A stretch of DNA of 11,013 bases, from NCBI GenBank assembly GCA_017609145.1, contig JAFCEM010000021.1, positions 1-11,013 of the forward strand, in the 5' to 3' direction. Position 1 is the first letter of the stretch. Each line of letters begins with the position of its first letter. The notes under the pieces were generated by a model. The model was given only the letters and a program-made list of their open reading frames with translations. It ran no database searches and had not been told where the DNA came from. This stretch comes from Candidatus Aenigmatarchaeota archaeon. Lineage in GTDB: Archaea > Aenigmatarchaeota > Aenigmatarchaeia > QMZP01. The translations under genes and the position numbers were made by a program. Below are positions 1 through 5,330 of the stretch, in pieces.

Positions 1-61
1 AGATATGTCAGGGAGCAAGGGACCCACGCATCATAGCCAATTAACAGGGGCGAGCCGAATT

Positions 62-82
62 CTGGCGGTCTGTGACCGCCAG
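62..82. repeat. Perfect 9-bp inverted repeat (hairpin, 3-nt loop)
   Basis: CTGGCGGTC at 62-70 is followed by TGT and then its exact reverse complement at 74-82. The stem is GC-rich while the surroundings become AT-rich from about 95. There is no T-run after it, so it is not a simple bacterial-type terminator. It could be the 3' end of a structured RNA or a transcript end lying upstream of the window. I do not recognise an RNA family in 1-100, and no convincing protein C-terminus is visible there either. Confidence 0.6.
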
Positions 83-106
83 TAGGCGAGCGAACCAATA
101 AACCAA

Positions 107-124
107 TATTTAAAGGTTTTAAAA
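107..124 (+). promoter_or_regulatory. Archaeal TATA-box region for the Cys-rich surface protein gene
   Basis: Two TATA-like boxes occur in a row, TATTTAAA at 107-114 and TTTTAAAA at 117-124. The second is centred about 25 bases before the ATG at 146, the spacing expected for a leaderless archaeal transcript. The first would give a leader of about 9 bases. Confidence 0.55.
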
Positions 125-145
125 GTTTCTATTAAGAATAATTGA

Positions 146-2407
146 ATGAAAATAAATTATCTCTTTGCTTTGGTAATAATAGTATTGATAGTTTTGGCTA
201 TATTCTTTTTGTCAGGCACAGCCAGTGGCAAGTCAAGCTGCCCATGCCCGTCAACATATTATTCAAGCACACCAGACTGTACCGAATGGAAGTATTACTG
301 CACGGCAGTCGAGGTCAAGAGAAGCAGGCAGTGTGACGGTGTCTGGGAATATGAAACAGTGAGCAAGAAGGGAGATAACGATTACTGCTCAAAGAGAAGA
401 GAAGGCTGCACCAGCGGCTGGCTCGGTTGTTCAATGTGCACCTACAATGACTTTGACTGTGACTATGACTATGAATGCGGATATGACCTTGTTTGTGTGG
501 ATTCCGCAGGATGCTGCAATTCCGGCGAGTCGTGGGACTTTTACAGACAGAAATGCGTTTCCGGGACTGACGGACCGTCAGGAAAGGATTATCTTTCATG
601 CTACAACAATGACGTCTACTGGTACGAGGATGGCGTGAGAGGCGAAAAGTACCAGGAATGTGGAAACGATTATTGCGAGTCATGGGAATCATGGTACTGC
701 ACGGGCTCTGGGAGCAGGGAAAGAAGCAGGATATGCCATGACAAAGGATGCTCTGGAGGCTCTTGTTATGATTACACATGGTATGATTACCAGAGGGAGA
801 GCTGCGGCTCCGGTTACACATGCCAGTCAGGTGTCTGTGTCTATGGAGGTGGAGGCGGAACAGACGGCAACATCGAATGCTGGTCCAATGCCGACTGTGG
901 AAGCAGTGGATGGGCGGGCAGCCAGTACTGTTCGAATGATGATGTTTATCAGAGTATGAGAACCTATACCTGTCACAACCCCGGAACGACAAATTCATAC
1001 TGCACACATACCGACACTTACAATCTAAAGATAGACTGTGGTGAAGACACCTGTGATTCCTGGGGAAGCTGGTACTGTTCAGGCACTGCACAGAGGAAAA
1101 GAGACATGACATGCTATGACCGGGGATGCTCCGCAGGCATCTGCCTCTACAATATCTTCACCGAATCCGAGATGGAAAACTGCCAGCCGGGATATGTCTG
1201 CCAGAGCGGTCAGTGTATAGAAGCCGGTCTTATAGAGTGTTATTCGGATACTGACTGCGGCACTGACGGCTGGACAGGAAGCCCGTACTGCACGGGCAAT
1301 GATGTTTACCAGGAATGGAGAACCTATATCTGCAGCAATCCTAGTACGACAGCCTCATCATGCTCTTATACCGACAGCGCAAGGCTGAAACAGTCATGCC
1401 CCACGGGATACACATGCCAGAACGGCCAGTGTTTGGCAGGGATCATACAGTGCTGGTCTGATGATGACTGCGGGACACCCAACTGGTTCGGGAACCTCTA
1501 CTGCTCATTCGATGACGTTTACCAGTATTTCAGGACATATACCTGTCACAACCCCGGAACCGTGAGTTCTTACTGCACGCATTCAGAGAACCCTGAAATG
1601 AAGATAGACTGCGGTGAGGATAGTTGCGACTCCTGGGGAAGCTGGTACTGCTCTGACTCCACCCACAGGAACAGGGATAGGACATGCTATGACAAAGGAT
1701 GCTCTTCCGGGGGTTGCTTCAACAACAGATGGACTGACACACAGTCCGAAGTGTGTCCGACCGGTTATGTTTGCGAGCACGGGCAGTGTATTTTATCTCC
1801 TGCACTAACGCTAACACATTCACCATCAATAGCAAAGGTTGGCGGTTACCACACATATACAGTAACGCATGCTCCTGCAAACTCAGATATTGAAGTGTGG
1901 TTCAGCCTTGATAATGGTTCATGGATACCATGTGAGAACCCAGGTCCTGTTATAGGGAGAACCGACAGCAATGGATACTATACCAGGACATTCGGTCCAT
2001 TGCCCACAGGAACAGAAGGCCATTATGAAGTCTATGCAGTGATAGGGAATAAGGTTACAAATACGATTAACTTTGACATCATTGCAGAGACAACAGTCAC
2101 CGCACCAGTGCTTTCGCACTTTCCGTCCGTAGTCCAGGCAGGAAAGAATCACAGTTATAGCGTGACCAACGCGGCTCCGGATTCTGACATTGAAGTGTGG
2201 TACAGGCTCAACAACGGTCCATGGCAGCCCTGTTATGACCCAGGCTTCGTGATTGGAAAAACCAACAGTAAGGGGTTGTTTTATGGCAGTTTCGGTCCTG
2301 TCACGAATGACCATGTCGGCAGCTATGAGGTCTATGCCGTAGTTGCCGGAAAAAAATCCAACCCAGTGACCTTTGAGATTGTCGCTTCCGGGGGGTTGTT
2401 ACTGTAA
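146..2407 (+). CDS. Cys-rich, membrane-anchored or secreted repeat protein with TSP1-like and Ig-like modules (frameshifted at its 3' end)
   Basis: Predicted extracellular protein of 753 residues as read, of unknown function. Residues 6-24 are a hydrophobic signal or anchor segment. A Cys-, Tyr- and Trp-rich region runs to about residue 550. It alternates two modules: A (starting E/Q-C-x-S-x-x-D-C-G; near residues 243, 363 and 434) and B (C-x-S-W-x-S-W-Y-C followed by R-x-R and further Cys; Cys at 177, 303 and 494). The second A copy lacks the B part. Two Ig-like modules of about 95 residues follow (about 553-645 and 651-749), each with H-x-Y-x-V near the start and G-x-Y-E-V-Y-A-V near the end. 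The reading frame stops three codons after a G6 run at 2390-2395, and a third Ig-like module continues in the -1 frame, so the intended product is probably about 854 residues. Even Cys spacing suggests disulfides outside the cell. Start ATG 146 fits the promoter. Surface adhesion or structural role is inference. Confidence 0.85.
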   Translation: MKINYLFALVIIVLIVLAIFFLSGTASGKSSCPCPSTYYSSTPDCTEWKYYCTAVEVKRSRQCDGVWEYETVSKKGDNDYCSKRREGCTSGWLGCSMCTYNDFDCDYDYECGYDLVCVDSAGCCNSGESWDFYRQKCVSGTDGPSGKDYLSCYNNDVYWYEDGVRGEKYQECGNDYCESWESWYCTGSGSRERSRICHDKGCSGGSCYDYTWYDYQRESCGSGYTCQSGVCVYGGGGGTDGNIECWSNADCGSSGWAGSQYCSNDDVYQSMRTYTCHNPGTTNSYCTHTDTYNLKIDCGEDTCDSWGSWYCSGTAQRKRDMTCYDRGCSAGICLYNIFTESEMENCQPGYVCQSGQCIEAGLIECYSDTDCGTDGWTGSPYCTGNDVYQEWRTYICSNPSTTASSCSYTDSARLKQSCPTGYTCQNGQCLAGIIQCWSDDDCGTPNWFGNLYCSFDDVYQYFRTYTCHNPGTVSSYCTHSENPEMKIDCGEDSCDSWGSWYCSDSTHRNRDRTCYDKGCSSGGCFNNRWTDTQSEVCPTGYVCEHGQCILSPALTLTHSPSIAKVGGYHTYTVTHAPANSDIEVWFSLDNGSWIPCENPGPVIGRTDSNGYYTRTFGPLPTGTEGHYEVYAVIGNKVTNTINFDIIAETTVTAPVLSHFPSVVQAGKNHSYSVTNAAPDSDIEVWYRLNNGPWQPCYDPGFVIGKTNSKGLFYGSFGPVTNDHVGSYEVYAVVAGKKSNPVTFEIVASGGLLL
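668..1792 (+). repeat. Coding repeats: Cys-rich A and B modules in mosaic order B-AB-A-AB
   Basis: Protein-level repeats inside the Cys-rich gene, also visible in the DNA. For example a 20-base string starting TCCTGGGGAAGC recurs at 1058 and 1631, and CCTGTCACAACCCCGGAAC recurs near 968 and 1547. The close nucleotide identity suggests recent duplication of an A+B unit, with the middle unit having lost its B module. Confidence 0.75.
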
Positions 2408-2706
2408 CACCACCCCCTGTTGTTTCTACACCACTACTTGCACACTCACCTACCTTTTTGAAACTGGGCCAGTATCATACCTATACTGTAAGCAATGCAG
2501 CACCCAACTCAGATGTTGAGGCATGCTACATGCGGAACAGCATGCCTGAGCAGTGCATCATGCTTGGCAGGACAGACAAAAACGGATACTTCTCGGCAAC
2601 ATATGGACCACTTCTTATCAGCCAGATTGGACATTATGATGTTTATATAAAAGTTGCCGGTGCGAAACCCAATCCCATATGGTTCAATCTAATGCCTATA
2701 GCGGGC
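1802..2706 (+). repeat. Three tandem Ig-like modules of about 95 residues
   Basis: Units begin near 1802, 2098 and 2401. Each has an H-x-Y-(T/S)-(V)-x-(N/H)-A core, an acidic D-(I/V)-E-(V/A) stretch, a G-(R/K)-T-(D/N) turn followed by G-(Y/L)-F/Y, and a final G-x-Y-(E/D)-V-Y. The third lies in the -1 frame relative to the first two. Ig-like or beta-sandwich fold is inferred from pattern only. Confidence 0.7.
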
Positions 2707-2709
2707 TGA
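2395..2709 (+). CDS. Frameshifted continuation of the Cys-rich protein (third Ig-like module)
   Basis: Read in the -1 frame from the G6 run, this stretch gives a Val/Thr/Pro linker and then a complete third Ig-like module, ending at TGA 2707-2709. The linker matches the role of the one between modules 1 and 2, and there is no independent promoter or start codon, so this is the missing C-terminal part of the upstream gene rather than a gene of its own. A TTG at 2458 is the only nearby candidate start and would cut off part of the module. Either one G was lost (in the genome or in the assembly), or the ribosome or polymerase slips on the G run. The product ends without a visible membrane anchor. 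Confidence 0.7.
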   Translation, partial: VVTVTPPPVVSTPLLAHSPTFLKLGQYHTYTVSNAAPNSDVEACYMRNSMPEQCIMLGRTDKNGYFSATYGPLLISQIGHYDVYIKVAGAKPNPIWFNLMPIAG

Positions 2710-2742
2710 TTGCTGTTTCACTGAATTTCTGAATTTCATAGC

Positions 2743-2753
2743 GTATTTAAAAT
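2743..2753 (+). promoter_or_regulatory. TATA box for the UppP-like gene
   Basis: GTATTTAAAAT is centred about 26 bases before the ATG at 2774, consistent with leaderless transcription. The gene therefore probably has its own promoter and is not cotranscribed with the Cys-rich gene. Confidence 0.55.
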
Positions 2754-2773
2754 ATCTGCCGATATATTTTACT

Positions 2774-3508
2774 ATGCTGCACTACATGCTCCTGCTCGGA
2801 ATTCTTCAGGGAATTTTTGAGTGGTTTCCTATCTCCAGTGAGGGGATCGTTGCCCTGTCGAGCCAGTTCCTCGTATTGGGGTTCAACCCGGTGGACATAG
2901 CCCTTTTCCTACACTTGGGCACGGTTTTCGCCATTCTCGTGTACTTCAGGAAGGACTGGGTTGAAGTTGCGAGGCTCAAGAGACCGCAGCTGCTTCGCTT
3001 CCTGGTGATAGCCACGCTCATGTCCGTGGTGATAGGGTTCCCGCTTTACACCATAATTCGTAATGCGGTTGTTGGTGTTTCGCTGCTGGTAATCATGGGC
3101 TTCGGCCTGTTGCTTACGTCATGGTTTCACAAATCGAAGATAACACTCGGGACAAAGGTGAGCAGGCTGGCGGTGATTGCGGGATTCCTTCAGGGTATGG
3201 CTGTGATACCGGGTCTTTCCAGGTCCGGTGCCACGATTTTCGGCCTCTCCCTCAGCGACCTGAGCCCGTCCAAGATACTCAAGCTCTCATACATGATGTC
3301 CGTGCCCGTGATACTGGGTTCGACATGCTTCCTTGTTATCAGCAACCCCGTACTGGTCACAGGATGGCCCTCCTTGATAACGAGCTTCATGGCAGGCATG
3401 TTCACACTGTACCTTGTCATGAGAATAAGCAGGAAAATGAACTTCTACAAATTCACCCTGATATTCGGGCTGCTTTGCTTCCTGGGAGCATTTGTGATGA
3501 TTCTGTGA
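2774..3508 (+). CDS. uppP: UppP/BacA-family polyprenyl-diphosphate phosphatase
   Basis: Integral membrane protein of 244 residues, mostly hydrophobic. The family removes a phosphate from undecaprenyl (or, in archaea, dolichyl-type) diphosphate to recycle the lipid carrier used for glycan export. Two hallmark motifs are present: Q12-G-I-F-E16-W-F-P-I-S-S-E-G (residues 12-24) and P146-G-L-S-R150-S-G-A-T (146-154), plus the conserved H-L-G-T near residue 47. Relative to bacterial enzymes, the first motif Glu is Gln12 and the His after S-S-T-G is replaced (S-S-E-G-I-V). As I recall, a PISSEG form occurs in archaeal members, so this need not mean loss of activity. Length is slightly short for the family (about 265-275). 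ATG 2774 is supported by the TATA spacing. Its likely role is lipid-carrier recycling for glycosylation of surface proteins such as the neighbour, which is inference. Confidence 0.85.
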   Translation: MLHYMLLLGILQGIFEWFPISSEGIVALSSQFLVLGFNPVDIALFLHLGTVFAILVYFRKDWVEVARLKRPQLLRFLVIATLMSVVIGFPLYTIIRNAVVGVSLLVIMGFGLLLTSWFHKSKITLGTKVSRLAVIAGFLQGMAVIPGLSRSGATIFGLSLSDLSPSKILKLSYMMSVPVILGSTCFLVISNPVLVTGWPSLITSFMAGMFTLYLVMRISRKMNFYKFTLIFGLLCFLGAFVMIL

Positions 3509-3520
3509 TTATCAAAAACA

Positions 3521-3528
3521 TTTTAATG
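3521..3528 (+). promoter_or_regulatory. TATA-like box upstream of a possible small ORF
   Basis: TTTTAATG lies about 25 bases before the ATG at 3549, the same spacing as the other leaderless promoters here. The ORF it would drive is broken as read. Confidence 0.35.
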
Positions 3529-3548
3529 GTCCGGGACAATTATATAAC

Positions 3549-3727
3549 ATGAAAAGATAGGCGATCTTCCGGATGTCATATTCTCGTCCGCGTTCTTCCT
3601 TATCCTATTAACAGTGATAATAACACCTATACTGTTTACGCTGATCCTGAAGAACAAGAAAATCCTGGTTGAAAGCGCTGGGAGAGAGATTGGCCCTGCC
3701 TTTTGCCTGTTTTTGGGTGAACCTTAG
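3549..3727 (+). pseudogene. Possible small single-pass membrane protein, frameshifted near its start
   Basis: ATG 3549 is followed by only two codons before TAG 3558. Shifting by one base at the A4 run (3552-3555) opens a frame to TAG 3725-3727. Read that way the product is about 59 residues with a strongly hydrophobic stretch (F-F-L-I-L-L-T-V-I-I-T-P-I-L-F) followed by K-N-K-K, which looks like a membrane segment. The last 16 or so codons run antisense through the tRNA-Ser gene, so the natural C-terminus is doubtful. No family is recognised. It may be a real small gene with an indel, a decayed gene, or chance. Confidence 0.3.
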
Positions 3728-3769
3728 CTTTTTGAGGCAGTGGTAGCGCCCGTAAAAAGGCTCAGGCAT
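3691..3769 (-). other. Intron 2 of tRNA-Ser, non-canonical position 58/59 in the T-loop (79 nt)
   Basis: The T-loop TTCAA|AT is split after A58 (3770) and resumes at A59 (3690). A full hBHBh' can be drawn: outer helix GGGA/TCTC, central helix GTTC/GGGC (two G-U pairs), 5' bulge AA|A, 3' bulge CA|A, and inner helix TGCCT (3768-3764) with AGGCA (3701-3697). Both bulges are exactly three bases and both cuts fall after the second base, as the archaeal splicing rule requires. Without removing this insert the T-stem cannot pair with the perfectly complementary acceptor in place. Confidence 0.85.
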
Positions 3770-3800
3770 TTGAACTCCCACGGGCCGAAGCCCACCGGCT

Positions 3801-3904
3801 GTTTGTAACCACAGAAGGCAAATCAGGCAATCTGGAGAATGTCCTTGCCTGTGGTTTTTGCTCGTCAGCTTTTTGCAGAAGCGGTTAGCTCTAAAAAGCT
3901 GACA
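3801..3904 (-). other. Intron 1 of tRNA-Ser, canonical position 37/38 (104 nt)
   Basis: It begins after G37 (3905) and ends before A38 (3800). At the 3' side a three-base bulge AC|A sits between the anticodon stem half GCCGG and CAA, which pairs with T32-T33-G34, giving half of a BHB motif. The fourth central pair would be G-A and the inner helix is weak, so the motif is of the relaxed kind. The intron holds an 11-bp perfect stem (3864-3874 with 3893-3903) and a second stem (CCACAG 3809-3814 with CTGTGG 3849-3854, extended by an inner GCAA/TTGC). Confidence 0.8.
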
Positions 3905-3919
3905 CTCCAAGCCGGCGCG

Positions 3920-4162
3920 TTAACCATTCCGCCATCCCAGCATGTTTTGTTTGATTGTTTCAGTTGCGCTTCTGACTGTTTCATCTATACCCTTGATTGT
4001 TTCATTGCTGCTCCTATCCCCGCCAACCTTTGCAGCGCAGCGCTTGCAGAGCCCGGTTTTGCTGTTGAAACATTTCGAGCATACAATTGCGCCGCACATG
4101 CTGCACGAGTATGCAGGGTCGGCAATGCCTCCACATATAGAGCATATCCCCTTCAGCCGCAT
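3920..4162 (-). CDS. Small zinc-binding protein with four CxxC pairs
   Basis: 80 residues. Eight Cys form four CxxC pairs at 7/10, 20/23, 28/31 and 39/42, enough for two zinc sites in a B-box-like or treble-clef arrangement. After residue 48 comes a polar segment predicted to be helical (E-T-I-K-G-I-D-E-T-V). Such small multi-CxxC proteins are common in archaea and generally of unknown function; nucleic-acid or protein binding is a guess. ATG 4162 is supported by a TATA box centred about 24 bases upstream. The last seven codons and the stop TAA (3922-3920) lie inside the 5' part of the tRNA-Ser gene, so the two genes overlap by 22 bases on the same strand, and the final residues L-G-W-R-N-G are encoded by tRNA acceptor and D-arm sequence. 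The tRNA may be processed from this gene's transcript. Confidence 0.75.
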   Translation of the reverse strand: MRLKGICSICGGIADPAYSCSMCGAIVCSKCFNSKTGLCKRCAAKVGGDRSSNETIKGIDETVRSATETIKQNMLGWRNG

Positions 4163-4180
4163 GATAATAGATGCAAGCTT

Positions 4181-4190
4181 ATATTTAAAA
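4181..4190 (-). promoter_or_regulatory. TATA box for the zinc-finger gene and probably the tRNA-Ser
   Basis: TTTTAAATAT on the minus strand is centred about 24 bases before the ATG at 4162. It is the only good promoter seen upstream of the tRNA. The rest of 4191-4300 has AT-rich stretches but no gene that I can support. Confidence 0.55.
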
Positions 4191-4305
4191 CATTATTATA
4201 AACCAAACAAACAACCAATATGAACAAACACTGAAGCTGGTTGTGCCATATTTGCTGCTTTAGATTCTGGCAGTACCTCATCCACAGAGTTCCAGATAGT
4301 AATCT

Positions 4306-4313
4306 TTTATAAA
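4306..4313 (+). promoter_or_regulatory. TATA box for the ABC exporter genes
   Basis: TTTATAAA is centred 25-26 bases before ATG 4335. This argues for the ATG as start and against the in-frame TTG at 4317, which lies too close to the box. Confidence 0.6.
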
Positions 4314-4334
4314 ACCTTGTCCAAGTATTATGCT

Positions 4335-5330
4335 ATGGATTCTATAGTTGTTGAAAAGCTGACCAAAAAATTCGGGGATTTCACTGCAGTCAACGGCATA
4401 TCGTTCAGTGTCAGAAGCGGCGAGCTTTTCGGCCTGCTTGGACCGAATGGCGCAGGCAAAACAACAACGATAAATATGCTTTCTACGCTGCTGGAGCCCA
4501 CGTCGGGCAGGGGCAAGGTTGCAGGGTTCGATATCCACGAAAAAAGGGACGATGTCAGGAAAAACATAGGTATAGTCTTTCAGGAACCCGCTCTTGATGG
4601 CGAACTCACCGGAAGAGAAAACCTCGAATTCCATGCCATGATGTACGGCATGGACAAGAAGGAGAGGCGAAACAAGATTAATGAGGTGCTTAAGATAGTG
4701 GAACTTGGCGACAGGGCAGACGTGGTTGTAAACAATTATTCGGGTGGGATGAAGCGCAGGCTCGAAATCGGGAGGGGTCTCATACACAAACCAAAGGTGC
4801 TTTTTCTTGACGAACCCACGCTCGGGCTCGATGCCCAGACCAGAAGGCGGATATGGGAATATATCAGAAAGCTCAGGGATTTCGGCGTGACCATAATACT
4901 CACGACCCATTACATGGAAGAGGCAGACAGCCTCTGCGACAGGGTTGCCATAATAGACCGGGGCAAGATAGTGGCCCTTGACACACCCGAAAAACTCAAG
5001 GACATGCTCGGGGGTGATGCAATATCACTGGAAGTGGGCAAGAGATGTTCTGGTTTCATAAAGGAACTGGAAAAGCAAAAATGGGTCAAGACCGTAAAAA
5101 AGCATGACAGCACCGTGACCCTTACCACGGAGACAGGAGAGAAGAAGATACCCGAGATATTCAGGATTGCACAAAAGGCAAAGACAGAGATAGAATCCGT
5201 AAAGTTGCACAAACCGAGCCTGGAGAACGTCTATCTCCATTTCACCGGAAAGACCATAAGGGAACATGAGCTCGGCCAGCGTGACAAGAACAAGGCAATG
5301 ATGGCCAGAAGGAGGAGATTCCATGGTTAG
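4335..5330 (+). CDS. ABC transporter ATP-binding protein, DrrA type
   Basis: 331 residues from ATG 4335. Cytoplasmic ATPase of an ABC-2 type exporter that powers the membrane partner encoded next. Motifs in order: Walker A G36-P-N-G-A-G-K42-T-T, Q-loop Gln83, signature Y135-S-G-G-M, Walker B L-F-L-D-E160, and H-loop His192. All catalytic residues are present. The region after about residue 225 matches the C-terminal extension of daunorubicin-resistance-type ATPases (DrrA/CcmA group), ending in a basic tail. The substrate cannot be told from sequence; drugs, lipids and glycans are all known for relatives. The stop TAG overlaps the permease start by 8 bases, so the two are translationally coupled. 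Confidence 0.92.
   Translation: MDSIVVEKLTKKFGDFTAVNGISFSVRSGELFGLLGPNGAGKTTTINMLSTLLEPTSGRGKVAGFDIHEKRDDVRKNIGIVFQEPALDGELTGRENLEFHAMMYGMDKKERRNKINEVLKIVELGDRADVVVNNYSGGMKRRLEIGRGLIHKPKVLFLDEPTLGLDAQTRRRIWEYIRKLRDFGVTIILTTHYMEEADSLCDRVAIIDRGKIVALDTPEKLKDMLGGDAISLEVGKRCSGFIKELEKQKWVKTVKKHDSTVTLTTETGEKKIPEIFRIAQKAKTEIESVKLHKPSLENVYLHFTGKTIREHELGQRDKNKAMMARRRRFHG
5310..5318 (+). promoter_or_regulatory. Strong Shine-Dalgarno site for the ABC permease
   Basis: AGGAGGAGA ends four bases before ATG 5323. It fixes the permease start inside the 3' end of the ATPase gene and contrasts with the leaderless genes, which lack such a site. Confidence 0.75.

Larger units (their letters stand above)
3676..3941 (-). 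tRNA. tRNA-Ser(GGA), interrupted by two introns (anticodon loop and T-loop)
   Basis: Folded by hand on the minus strand. Acceptor GCTGGGA (3941-3935) pairs perfectly with TCCCAGC (3683-3677), followed by discriminator G (3676), typical of Ser. T8 G9 are present. The D-stem is GCG/CGC with a GG-containing loop. The anticodon stem is CCGGC (3915-3911) with GCCGG (3799-3795), and the loop is T-T-G-G-A-G-A after splicing, anticodon GGA at 3908-3906. The long variable arm is GGGC-TTCG-GCCC (3793-3782), as expected for class II tRNA-Ser. The T-stem is GGGAG (3779-3775) with CTCTC (3688-3684), one G-U pair, and the loop TTCAAAT forms only after removal of a second intron. Mature length without CCA is 83 (exons of 37, 31 and 15). 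CCA is not encoded. No TATA box is seen directly upstream of 3941, so it may be transcribed together with the zinc-finger gene whose end it overlaps. Confidence 0.92.

Noticed and set aside
81..95. String resembling the conserved 23S rRNA segment AGUAGCGGCGAGCGAAC
   Set aside because: It is short and imperfect, and the downstream sequence is AT-rich and unlike 23S rRNA, so chance is likely.
315..1112. Long minus-strand ORF (265 codons) opposite the Cys-rich gene
   Set aside because: Antisense shadow of the repeat-rich plus-strand gene; composition (Ser, Arg, His, Cys) is typical of reverse-frame reading and there is no promoter.
3608..3910. Minus-strand ORF of 100 codons
   Set aside because: It runs across the tRNA-Ser exons and both introns, which the RNA fold explains fully.
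3839..4223. Plus-strand ORFs of 120 and 93 codons opposite the zinc-finger gene
   Set aside because: Antisense to a gene with eight regularly spaced Cys and a matching promoter; no starts with plausible context.
4317..4334. TTG start extending the ABC ATPase by six codons
   Set aside because: It lies only about 7 bases from the TATA centre; ATG 4335 has the expected spacing.
4278..4910. Minus-strand ORF of 210 codons opposite the ABC ATPase
   Set aside because: The plus strand encodes all ABC motifs in order; this is a shadow frame.
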